From Diadema setosum (lineage: Eukaryota > Echinodermata > Echinoidea > Diadematoida > Diadematidae): a stretch of 64,000 bases of DNA. The position numbers and the translations under genes were made by a program. Below the pieces are notes generated by a model. That model did not search any database and was not told where the DNA came from. It worked only from the letters and a program-made list of their open reading frames with translations. Position 1 is the stretch's first letter, and every line of letters starts with the position of its first letter. Shown here piece after piece: positions 35,413 through 47,388 of the stretch. Location of the stretch: the NCBI GenBank assembly GCA_033980235.1, contig CM067077.1, forward strand, positions 9,332,602 through 9,396,601, read 5' to 3'.

Positions 35413-38400
35413 GGAAGAGCTCCTGCCCACCTTGAAATCTTTGATGGTTCCATGTATGCTGCTTTTGCAAGTTCAGACCAGAAAAAAAGAATATTAAAAC
35501 GTGAAGAGTTGTTTTTGGTACGTCATGATCTGTTTCCCCCCGGGAAGTTTGAACGAATATGCATATTTATTCATTCATTTGTACTTTTGGAAATACCATA
35601 AAAGCCAGTTCCACCTATTCATATCAGGTGTTTTATTGATATTAAAGAAAAGAATAGAGAATAGTTCATCTTGTTGGGTTTTTCAAAGGATCATCATTGA
35701 AAAAGAATAAAAGGTAAAAGGAAATTAGATAAAAAGGTGGAGGTATTGCTCAAAGCTTGCCCAGGAGGGGAAAATGTGTAGGGGTGAAATAATAAATAGA
35801 GTGAGAAGTGGGGAGAAAGGTAGATTTAGAAGGTGGATTTAATGGGAAAATGCTGTGTGAAATTTAGATGGATGATTGTCATATTCTTGTAGACTTTATT
35901 GGTAGGCTTATCTCGGCGCATGGAGTGTGTGTTACGTGTAGCTTACTTTGTAGCATGAGAACACGGCATCGTGATATTTTCTAACCAGTGTCAAATTTGC
36001 CACAAGTTTGGACAGAACTCTTGGAAAATATATATATATTGTTCGCTGGAAGCAACAGACTTTTCATATCTTTGAAGAGAAAAACAGACAATGTTATACA
36101 TTTTTTGAAGGCCAAAGGAAGCTAGTTTTGAAGAGTGAGGCAAATGACACATCAGAGGAATGTGTAATTCTCTCTGCACTCTTATTCTAGTGTCTTATGC
36201 TTATGATAATGTAATTTACATTGTATGGTGAAGATTTCGTGGCAAGTCACGGACACCATAATCGAAAGTCGGGAGGAAAAAATTTCTCTTCACTGCATGT
36301 TGTGGTCAGGACACGTTTCCCCCCCATTTGGCGGGGAAGCATCGTGAAGTATACTGTGTTCATAGAATGTTGCTAAATGCAGTTCGTATTCACTTTATGT
36401 TGTTGTCGTTGTTGCTTTCTATAGTGAAGCCAATGCAGAGAATGATACAAAGCAGTACATAAAAGAGGAGGATTCTCACCAAGTCTTATTTAAATATTGT
36501 ACATTATTTCATGTTTTTCATGTAATGAAGCTTCAATGTTGAATGAAGGAGAGTGATTTTTTTTTCTATGCTTCACATGTGTAAAGAATTCTAAGGCCAT
36601 ATTTGTGTATGTAGATAAAGTACTTGTGGGAGAAGAAAAAAACAAAACTGTTGTACTATGATGTATGTTATTTATGTGCTGCTAGATAATGCATATGCGC
36701 ACATTTTCTTTTTGTCTTTTTAGTCCTTTTTTTTTGTGTGTGTACAGAATAATTCATAAGATAATGTGTGTGTGGTATGAAATCAAAACGATATCTTTGA
36801 TGCCAAAATGTCACCTTTAAATAATTGTGTGTAGAGAGTATACTAAATGAAACAAGGCAAAGCAGAGCAAATACGATTGACTCTTATCAGGAAGGTGTCT
36901 AGGGCATCATGCGACTTTGGAGTTCTGTAATTGTCAATTTTTTTTTTAGCCGTGTAGCGATGAACTAATTGAAGGAAAAATTATTTGGCGAGTTTCACGC
37001 TTGTTTGTCGTCATCGGTTCGTACCAGATTGTGTTCAAATGCTCAGTGGAGCATGTATTCAGGATTGTTGGGGCAAGTAGGGCTGGTTGAGGACAAGTAT
37101 TTGTTGCATCAAGGGCAAGCAGTTGTCCCTAAGATAACCTCACAGACCAGGGCACCATTCAATGGTATTCATAAACTGCAAAATATGAGCTAATTCTGTG
37201 TTGTTTTCTTCATTTTTGAAACGAATAGATTTCTTTGTTGAATCAGAACAGAAAGATAACAAGTCATTTTGTATGGGGACCACTAGCATGAATTCTTTCA
37301 CTCTATGTTTTGTAAATGAAAAAACAGTGAGAAAAGAGAGATATGGCAGTTAGTGTGCAGTGTATTCAGATCATTGGGATAGAGCGCATGTTGATTCACA
37401 TTGCAATAAACCACATGAAGTCAACTCGGCTTTTGCTGAAACATAGTGTATATTATTACTGCGTATGTCGTACGTCAAGATTTTTTTTTCCTCCGAGACC
37501 CATTGAAATCAGTCCAATGCTTGCATTTGTCATTTCTTTCTTTCTTTCTTTTCATGGGGGGGGGGGGGGGGGACCAATGGAACCCACAATTTCAAGCCTG
37601 GAAATTCCTTTCTTAAGATAGCACTTTAAGACTGAGCCCTGGCATGGACATGTAGCATTACTGTTCAACTTTGAGAAAGATAAAACATAGTCTGGATGAT
37701 GTTATGGCAAGTAATTGTACTCCCAATGCCCTTTTTCTTTTCTTCTTCTTTAAAAAAAAAAAAAAAAACAACAATACTATGCACTACGGCAGATTGTGGT
37801 TGAAGTAAAATTGCATTCAGCTGGAAGTATTTGTGGTGTAACACCCAGCTGTGTGCCCTAGCGCTGCTCAGAAGAACTTTCCTTTTAAATATAAATGTGC
37901 ACATTGTATGTTAGCAGTACATGGTTACCATTTTCCACAGTTCACTGCGAGTATAGTATATGCAGAAAATGGAGTCTATCAAATGAGAAATTTGCCAGCC
38001 GTGGTATCAGACAATGAATGTCATGCAAACATAGAATGTAATAGGTGGGACAAAGGAGCGGAAAATAATGTGTATTAGTATTTTGTGGTCAAAGATTTGA
38101 AGTCACTGGCATTTTAAAAAGTGTGTATGTGAAATAACACAAAACAAGTTGACAGACTGTTGTGGTACCATGTGTGTTTCTTGTGGTATTTCAGTGTAAG
38201 AAATCCAAAGAATATCATAGATTTGCTGGGTTTTATGCCGTACTGCCCATAGTTGTTCTGACAGTTGGAACTGAGTTGAGTTATATTGAACCAAGAGCTC
38301 AGATGATAGTTCTTTCTGAGTATCTGCAATTTAAGATGCTTGAAACTGTGATGTTTTAAAAAGGCCGAATTGTGATTGATGATGTACAATGTGTTTGCAA

Positions 38401-39823
38401 GCCTCTAGTGCACACACATTTCACAAATAAAGCATATAATATTCACATTACAGTGTAGCCATCAGTGTTGATAATTGGGTATTTGTGATATAATTTGCGA
38501 TGCAAAGGGGATCGCCTTTCTATCTGATACCAAAAAAAGATAATTTTTGCAGCGTATTTTTTTTGTGGGGCACAAAATTAATTCAAAAGTTCAAGTGTTT
38601 AAATCTTGAATATCTAACATCTCCATCAGTAAATGTCTCAAATCCATGTCATGTTCAGTCTTGTATTCTTAATTCATAGGTGATTTCACATGTATTACCA
38701 ACAGATAATGGTTTTACAGAGCGTATGAAGTTTTCTTTCCAGTAAAACCAAATGAAGAAAAATACAATGTATTCGTCAGAATTTTGGATGACGAAGCGAA
38801 AGTCAAGAAATTCAATTCTTACTGCCTCAGACGCTGAGTTTGTACATTATAGTGAGTTCTAGAGTTTGTACTTGTTTTTTTTTTTTATTTGATAGCTTGG
38901 CGCAGAAAACCAAGCCAGTACATACCAGAATAAGTGAGCTCTCGCTACCAAAGACCAATCCCCCTTTGACACTGATCGAGGTATTTGTCGATCAAGGAAA
39001 ACGAAAGAAATATGAAGAACTGTCATTTCCTTGTTTTGTTGTTGTCCTTATGTTTGTTTGATGTCCTTTTGCTTGACTCAACAAGTTTTTTTTTTTAATT
39101 ATTCAATTATGCTCAGTATTCCAGTTATCTTGTGTTGTAAACTCAGAATAAATTGTAGCAAAAATTTTGAACTTCATGATACTTGTGCATTGTGTCTTGA
39201 AACTGGTGTAATTCAGAGCAAAAATTGCAGAGTGTGAAGAAGACTGTTGAATTCAAGGTGAGTGGGGGGTGAAAGAGACTGTAATGTGGCTTTTGTAGGG
39301 TAATAAAAAGTATTTGTTATTTTACATGAAATGATAGTTGTACCATCAATAAATTTCTGTCTATATTTTCCAATAAATTCCTGCCATAAATTGTGCATGA
39401 TACTACAGGAAAAAGAAATGCTGTACCAAATTAGCCTTTAAATGCAAGCATATCAATCCAAGCACCTCTTACTTATTATGGTCCCTTACCTACATATATC
39501 AAGTAATGAAATAATTTTTGTTTTTTTCAACATTGTGATTGATTTTTTTTAAAAAAATCGACCTTACCGACAAAGATGGATATTAATGACATTCATAATG
39601 GATAAAAATGTCAAGGGAGATTTTTTTTTTTTTTTTTTTTAAATCATGCTTTCACAACAAAGATTTGTGTAAACAATTACACATAGTGTATCTATAATTG
39701 AATACATATTCGCACGCTCATACACCATTCAGTAAATGGTTTTTAAATTATCTATTGGGGAAACCTGGTCACAAACAAATGTTAACTTTCAGTCACAAGA
39801 TTTCCTTAATTTATTGAGGGATA

Positions 39824-39866
39824 CTATTAGCAGGGAGGTGGTCTTATACCACCTCCCTGCTAATAG
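39824..39866. repeat. perfect 19-bp inverted repeat with 5-base loop
   Basis: The left arm CTATTAGCAGGGAGGTGGT (39824-39842) is exactly complementary to 39848-39866, around the loop CTTAT. It lies between the two convergent genes and belongs to no element I could recognise. Confidence 0.95.
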
Positions 39867-42390
39867 CATGAAGAACTACACAACCTTGATTGATCAGACT
39901 TCAAGTGTATCTCATTATGTATTCATCAGTGATCATACATTACATCCGTAACTACTCTCTCACTGTGTATATCTTGTACATGTGTGTGTGTGGGGGGGGG
40001 GGATGTTTTATATGTGTGCATGACATTGTACAATGTATGTATACCTGTATGTATCTATGTACATTTGTACATACAAGTTGTAGGTCCATCTTACATATGA
40101 GTAGAGATAGATAGGTTGATAAAGGGATAGATATAAATACATAAATATTACAGTCTGCTGTCAGCTTAGAAACTTAATTACAGCAAGACTGTGAGTTTAA
40201 AATGGTGACATGTTCATCCATGCTCCTAATTTGTTCGCAGTTTGAAGTGTATGTATGCCCATACAGTGTGGTCTTCACTGCAGTTATCTATGGACAGGTA
40301 CACTGTACATGTAAGACGAACGAAACACTCACCCGGAATACATGTAAATGCAATGACACAAGCTGTAAACACAAAAGAAGCACACTGAGTTCATATTGAC
40401 AGTTCAATGCTTTCATGAAATGGTATATATCCCACATTCACAATGCCATTTACTGATAAATAGCCCCACCACGTACAGAAACGATATGGCAATGGTCATA
40501 ACACAGGCTGATATACACACTGGAATACACTGTCTGGCAACAATAGTCAAATTAAACTGCAAGAGTTAATCATGTCAACAATGTCAACAAGTAAGAAATT
40601 ATGTTACAATCAATGAAAGGAATGGCATGCCATGGCATTAGAGTGGTATTTCAAAAAATTTGATGTTTACACTCACGTATCATTATTCCACTCTTGACAA
40701 TTATCACAACACAAATTTATAATCATAGCTACCCTTCAAAGGTACACTGTAATGCAGGGCACATCCAGGTCGTACTTTATAAAGGTTCACAATTTTGGGG
40801 GATTGCTATTCATCACACTGTGAGCATGTCCATAGCATACAATGTAGAACTGGTATGCCAAATTTAGCAAATGGGTAAAACCCACCTGTACCAGCATCCC
40901 ACTGTGCAAGCATTCTACCATACTTTTTTTAGTGGATATACTTTGTGATGCTTTTGTTTTTGTCAATTTTGTTAGTCAGCTAACATTCACAAAAATGAAA
41001 AGCATGCAAAGATGTTGCCCTATGTAGCAAAGTTTCTTGCAAGTACCAATTCGTGCAGAATGTGACAATAACAGTATCTGACACCAACTGACATCGGAAA
41101 AGTTGAAAAAAAAAAGGACAAGGTGTCTTTCCTTGAAACAGGTGATTGGACCACTGTGTAAAAAAAAATAATAATAATAATAATAAATAAAAGTACAGAG
41201 GACTTGTATGGTTTAGTTCTTCTGAGAACAGCATACATGGGTTGACTAAAGATAGTTCTCTCCTGGCTGAATTCCAACCTAGCCACATGGGTAACTAAAT
41301 TTAATTCATTCAAAGGCTGGGTTTTAGCCTAGCCATATGCGTGACTAATGCCATATGGGCGGCGACTAAAAATAGTTTTTAAATTTGGTATGGAATCTGG
41401 GATTTTTGAAAACAGAAATTCCTGGCTCATGACCAGCACAAGTTATGAAATGCTTGATGAGACTACATGTATAATGTGAACAGAAATCATACACCATGTT
41501 ACAATGGTTCATCATGGTTTGTGACTGAGAATAGCCCAAGAAACATCTTTCCAATAGGCCACATTTGGGGATTTTATCCTGATAAGTGGCAGCTCTTTAA
41601 TTTTGAACACTACCAAATGTGCATAGACAATAAATCTGCAAATGTAATGTAAGAATAGCATTCTAATCAATAATAGTAGTGGTATTGATTATGATTATTA
41701 TTTGGATGCGATACAGATTATTGAAACACGGCCAATAGTTGGCATAGATGAAAAGAAATGTAATACAATTTCTAACCCATATCACTACCAGCAGTCAAAA
41801 AGCCTCTTCCATGCAGTCTCAGTGTGCAAGTGAAAAGAAAGCAAACACCCTCACAGGAATCCTCTTTTTTTTTTTTTTTTAAGTGTGATATTTGGCACAG
41901 CAATTTAAATGGCACCAAAGTAGTGTTTCTCTACATCTATAATTCATAATTAACAAACTGACTGAAGGGGAAGGGTTAGGTGTCCACATTTGTTAGTCTG
42001 AGAAAAAAATGCATGGAATCTCTGAATAGTACCTCCAAATAATTACGATTTGCTGAATGGAGTAAAAGAAAAAAGTTCATCACAGTTCCCTCTTAATTTT
42101 TTCCTTGAGGTTTCCATCATTTGTTTCGCATTAAATATTTCTTTTTTATTGCTGCTACATACACACAAGTGAGCATTGCATGAAACATTTTTGGTGCAGC
42201 ATTTTTTTTTTTCTTCTCAGCAAACCACAGCTACAATAGCTGCAGTACTATATTCATGGTATCTTATGGAAGATCAGCAGTTTGGTGTAGTATTACAGAA
42301 TGACAGAACACGGACCCGATTTTACAGATACCCACTAAAATGCACATACAGCGTGTACATGTATATGACCAAAATCTCCTTGGAACCACC

Positions 42391-42745
42391 TTAAAGGGAC
42401 GGTTTAGTTTTGGTTGAGGTGTGGGACCTTAATAGTTTGCAAGATAATGAGAAACCTCTTTTGAAATATGAAAGAGCATGAAATTGTAGAGAAATTCAAA
42501 GTTTATCTGATAAAAATCGGTTTTGAAATGGCTGAGATATCACAAAAAAGACGAGTAAAACAAAGTGGTCCTAATTAAAGGTCGGTCCCACCTTCAATTA
42601 AGACCACTTTGTTTTTGGATATTTCAGCCATTTCAAGACCTCTTCATCAAATACACTTTGAATTCCTCTTAAAATTGTACGCTCTTTATATTTCATAAGA
42701 GATTTCTCATTATCTCACAAAGAAGTTGGAACACTGAAGTTTCTA
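42391..42745. repeat. palindromic TTAA MITE, copy 3 (degenerate right end)
   Basis: Starts TTAA-agggacggtttagttttggt, then carries the gataatgagaaacctctt and aaatggctgagatatc blocks seen in copies 1 and 2. These are mirrored as ggatatttcagccattt and agatttctcattatctc. The right terminus has lost the expected acagtccct-TTAA. Confidence 0.8.
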
Positions 42746-44457
42746 TATTTCATATATTTCATTGATTTGTTTTTTTTTTTTTTACTGCGATGATGTATCT
42801 GCACATCTCAGACTTTCAATATAATCCTAATCTCTCATAATGCTTGCACACAACTTTATCAACTTATTTTGTTGAAAACAGAAGAACATACAACCAGTAT
42901 AAGCATATCATTATTATTAAAAAATGTGGACAGAAAAAAAAAATAATAATAAGTGTGTTGCCAAAACCAGAAGTGTAGATCCAGAGATTCATGCAGGCCT
43001 TGAATAGGCTTTGTCACTGATGTTTACACACCATTTTTGCATAATCATATTCTAAGAAAGCCCAACTGTCCAGTTCTTCACCTCAAGAGGGCTCGCTACC
43101 TCTGCCAATTGCTACACAATACCTGAGCAAAACACAAACGTAAGTGTAACATACTAAGATAGCTACAGTGTACTCTCTGGGCCACCATATATAACACACA
43201 AGTTCCAATCTTCAGAAAACTAGAGGTATCTGCTATCAAGAAAAATACAAATTTCCATATATTTTCTTATTCTACACGCTATGTACAAACACATGATACA
43301 ACCCTAATGCAAAACCTTGGTCTGCAATTCATAGGCAGATTGCAAGAAATGAAATCTGCTGAACAATCTGCTGTATTACTCTGCTGTAAGCACAAAAGTC
43401 CCAATTTTTTTTTTCTTCCCTTTTTTATGCAAAATTTCTACAATGCAGGGCAAACAGGTTGACTCTTCCCTTTATGCCACAATTTACTGATCAGAACTGT
43501 CTGAACTTTCTCCTGTTTTGGCTAATGATTCCCCAAAACATGTACATGATAAAACCAGACAAAGTGAAAACAAAATTGTAAACCTTGGCAAGGATTTTGT
43601 GTGTGAAAACAACACACTAAGACCAATATGGAACCATTGACATCACTAACCCTTTTCTATATTTTTTTTCTTTCAGACAGACACACAAAATATTCTCCTT
43701 GAATTATGATTGTCAAATAATGATTTTCAGTTGTTACTTGTTTATACCTCGCTTGCACATGTGACATGTATTCTCAAATGCAATAATTGAGAAAAAAAGA
43801 AAAAAAGATTGGCCACACTAGTATTTTTCTAGTGTTTTCCAGTATGGATATCGTCAGCCTAAACGTCAACACACTCTCAACTGCACTAGCAAGACATTTT
43901 GACCTCATGTAGAGTTGACTGTATAAAGTGCATTCTGTGTTATCACACATGACTGAGATGAATGGAATGTTCATGCAAACATCAACATTCTCTTGTACAG
44001 ACATGTACATAGCAAAGGTTAACTGTGACAGCACAGCTCAAAGCTCACAAAAAGTAGGCCGCAACGAATTCCGACTTTTCTACATAGTTCAAAAGAGCAA
44101 GCTCTTAGCTTAAAAAATATATCTAACTTGTTAAGACTGGACCATCTAAACCCACTCAAAAAGTGATTGAAATAAGAGAGAGTTAGAATTAGGTGTAGTT
44201 TCATAGAAAAGAGCACTCGGGTGTGCTCTGCAGAGTTATCAATGAAAACCACTATCTATTTCCCAGTAAAAGCAGTGCCTGAATAAAAGATGAAACGAAA
44301 AACAGCTACTTGTAATATCTCCACTTTCGTTTTGTTTTTAGCCGCCAAATTTTTTCAGTTGGCAGAGAAAAGAATATACTCTCTCAGGTAAGACAAATCC
44401 AGTGAAAACAAGGAAAAGTAGAAATTACGCGGTGCGTAACATATGTCCACGCCGGAA

Positions 44458-45400
44458 GTAGCATTTTGTAACAAAATGTGCAATATAGGTAAAAAATCAA
44501 GGTCAAAGGTCAAAGAAGTCAAAGGTCAAAATTCTGTGTAGAAGTTTTGAAGCCCTCACCTAGTGCCATCACATAAAGCAAATGGAATCGAAATCGGGTT
44601 AGAAATGGCGAAGGAGTAGCATTTTGTAGCCAATGTACAATATAGGTCAAAAATCAAGGTCAAAGGTCAAAGAAGACAAAGGTCAAAATTCTGTGTAGAA
44701 GTTTTGAAGCCCTCACCTAGTGCTATCACATAAAGCAAACAGAATCGAAATCGGGTTAGAAATGGCGAAGGAGTAGCATTCTGTAGCAAAATGCACAATA
44801 TAGGTCAAAAATCAAGGTCAAAGGTCAAAGAAGTCAAAGGTCAAAATTCTGTGTAGAAGTTTTGAAGCCCTCAACTAGTGCCATCATATAAAGCAAACGG
44901 AATTGAAATCGGGTTAAAAATGGCGAAGGAGTAGCATTTCGTAGCAAAATGTACAATATAGGTCAAAAATCAAGGTCAAAGGTCAAAGAAGTCAAAGGTC
45001 AAAATTCTGTGTAGAAGTTTTGAAGCCCTCACCTAGTGCCATCACATAAAGCAAATGGAATCGAAATCGGGTTAGAAATGGCGAAGGAGTAGCATTTTGT
45101 AGCAAAATGTACAATATAGGTCAAAAAATCAAGGTCAAAGGTCAAAGAAGTCAAAGGTCAAAATTCTGTGTAGAAGTTTTGAAGCCCTCACCTAGTGCCA
45201 TCACATAAAGCAAACGGAATCGAAATCGGGTTAGAAATGGCGAAGGAGTAGCATTTTGTAGCAAAATGTACAATATAGGTCAAAGGTCAAGGTCAAAGGT
45301 CACGACTGAAATTCTGTGTAGAAGTTTCAAAGCTCCCATGTAGTGCTATCATATAAAGCAAACAGAATCAAAATTGGCTCATAAATGACAGAGAAGTAGC
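44458..45400. repeat. six-copy ~158-bp tandem array
   Basis: The word gtagcatttTgtagc recurs at 44458, 44616, 44773, 44931, 45089 and 45248, with a diverged one at 45396, giving spacings of 157-159 and a last of 148. Each unit has caatataggtcaaaaatcaa, ggtcaaaggtcaaagaagtc, gaagttttgaagccctcacc and atcgaaatcgggttagaaat. Copies are highly similar, so the array is recent or homogenised. Confidence 0.97.
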
Positions 45401-45416
45401 AAATTGAAGATTTTGA

Positions 45417-45560
45417 TCACACACGGACGCACACACGGACACACGGACGGACACACGGACGGACGGACGGACGGACGGACGGACACACGGACACACACAC
45501 GTACGGAGCCCGTTTCATAGTCCCCTGCTCGAACTCGTTCGGCGGGGACAAAAATTGAGT
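45417..45560. repeat. (GGAC/CACA)n simple repeat and terminal motif after the tandem array
   Basis: From about 45421 to 45505 the sequence is cacacggacggacggac-type. It is followed by cccctgctcgaactcgttcg and gcggggacaaaaa, which contains the inverted pair ccccTGCTCGAACTCGTTCGGCGGGG. The whole 44458-45560 block may be a single composite repeat element. Confidence 0.75.
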
Positions 45561-47127
45561 CGGTCAACCCAAATGACATACATGTAATCATCTTGGTCCA
45601 TGACAGAGAATAATCCTAATATGCGATTTGTTTTCTTCTTTTTTTTGGGGGGGGGGGTTGAGGTGGGCAGTCACAAATGCACTTTTATCAGCTTGGGTTT
45701 TGATTCTTTTCCTTCACAGCTCAGGTAGCTAGAACATTTGCATTGTATAAGATATCTTCAGCATTTTGCTGGTGCTTGATGCATTTGTGAGTGAGTGATA
45801 TTAACATGCAGCTATTAACAAGGAAAAGGATGTACAGTGTTATTAGTTGCTGGTATGATTTGCAATGCCTTGAAGAGGGTTTTGGCGTGACGTCTGTGGT
45901 CTTGTTTCCAGCCACAAGTGTGTTGCTGTACAAATGCATGGCATTCACAGGGTTTCATACATGGGTTCTACATGTATGCCCACACACAATATATTAGATA
46001 GCATTCCTTTCCAAACAATACACCTCCTATCATGTTTTGTCACGAAAATACCCACACAGCTGGCTGGTATGTACAACATATGTTCACGCACATATGTCCT
46101 GATATCATGGATTATTTTTGGCACTAATGTGTTTGAGAAATATCTATGCATAAGTTTTTCAACATTGTTTAGAAATATTATGCAAAGCGTGCAATCATGA
46201 CATTTTTTTTCCCCCAGTCGGGCAAAGACTTTCCATCCTCTTGACAAAGTAAATTTTCAAGGGTTTACAAAAACGAGTTTTCCTCACTACTACAAGAAGG
46301 TGGATTTGTTAACATTTTTCTCAAGGCAAAATCAATAGACAAGCAAAACAAAATGAAACTCCAACCACTAATCAACATATGTTGGTTGTACACAGACAAC
46401 TGGCAAACGTGGTCATATAACAGCTGCAGCCATGTCCACAGAATGTAAAATTATGTAAGTTTTATTACAAAAAAAAAGACAATTTACTAAGTATTGCTAT
46501 AGACAAGTTTGAATCCCATTCTTGCCAAAATATAATCCTGCTGTGCTTGTAGATATAAGTGTACTGTAATCAGCCTTTATTGTTGATACATAATACTGTG
46601 CAAGAAATAATGAAACATTAATATTAAATCAGCATACACTTAATAAAAAGTGCTAGCATCATAAAGCATTAACAAAAAAAAAATGCAGTTTGAAGTTACT
46701 AGGCATATATGCCAGTCAATGTGTAGCTTGACATTCTCACAAATAATTTCACCAATATTCATAGAGACCATGTACAACACAACATAATTTCTAAGGAATC
46801 TATACGTATCATTTCTCACAACAAATATATATTGCTCTCATAAATATCCTTTTTCTATTTACAAAATAAATTGTTTACCTTCTTGGTAGAGAGAAAACAA
46901 AACATATACACCTGCATAACAGCATGATATACAGTACCCTGCTATCACATAACAAGTCTATATGTGAAAATAACACCATCAACATAGAATATAATTTGAC
47001 ACACACACAAATGGGTGTATTCAACTATACTTAAAATTGCGTACAATGTCATCACACGAAAAGCAGCATCTGGAATACAGCAAAATAATGATTCAAAAAG
47101 TCTGGCATCGAGACTAGCATCTCGTCT

Positions 47128-47388
47128 CTATTCAAGGGGGGTAAATGGTGGCCTTGGTGTCAGTTTAGCCCAAAACTCTACAGGATTAGTCTCTTTTTGT
47201 CTCCCTCTGTTGGATTTGATCCCTTGGTGGGCAGCATTATGCGTAACCCTCTTATCCTTTAAGTCTTCGGGAATATGAAGACCACCCGATGGGATTCTTC
47301 CTCGATCGGCATTCCAAAAATAACTCGAAACTATGAAAAACAGACTCTCCACAGACTGACAGATTGGCGGGGGGCAAATGATTTACTG
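47128..47388 (-). pseudogene. unexplained minus-strand open frame, possible exon or relic
   Basis: The minus strand is open from an in-frame TAA near 47388 to a TAG at 47128-47130, and reads ...WNADRGRIPSGGLHIPEDLK then DKRVTHNAAHQGIKSNRGRQ and KETNPVEFWAKLTP. Composition is mixed and protein-like, unlike the T-rich frames nearby. There is no ATG; an acceptor-like sequence (ccgccaatctgtcag) lies at its 5' end. I do not recognise the product. It may be a transposon relic, a terminal exon or chance. Confidence 0.25.

Larger units (their letters stand above)
27089..39823. other. downstream of dsh: presumed 3' UTR and intergenic DNA
   Basis: No exon of another gene was recognised. The plus strand is T-rich in much of this stretch, and AATAAA occurs at 29957-29962, 34033-34038 and 38426-38431, so a long dsh 3' UTR is possible but its end cannot be placed. 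It also holds GC-richer, non-repetitive patches (about 28980-29170, 31490-31760, 32230-32700), G or A runs (30247-30262, 34132-34150, 37556-37572), a (TG)n at about 33806-33832, and the elements at 33048-33138 and 35098-35412. Confidence 0.55.

Noticed and set aside
39824..39866. Reading the perfect hairpin as a microRNA precursor
   Set aside because: A 19-bp stem with a 5-base loop is shorter than a normal animal pre-miRNA, and no known miRNA seed was recognised.
45379..45591. Minus-strand frame with VRPSVRPSVCPS-type repeats
   Set aside because: Translation of the GGAC/CACA simple repeat, a common false protein.
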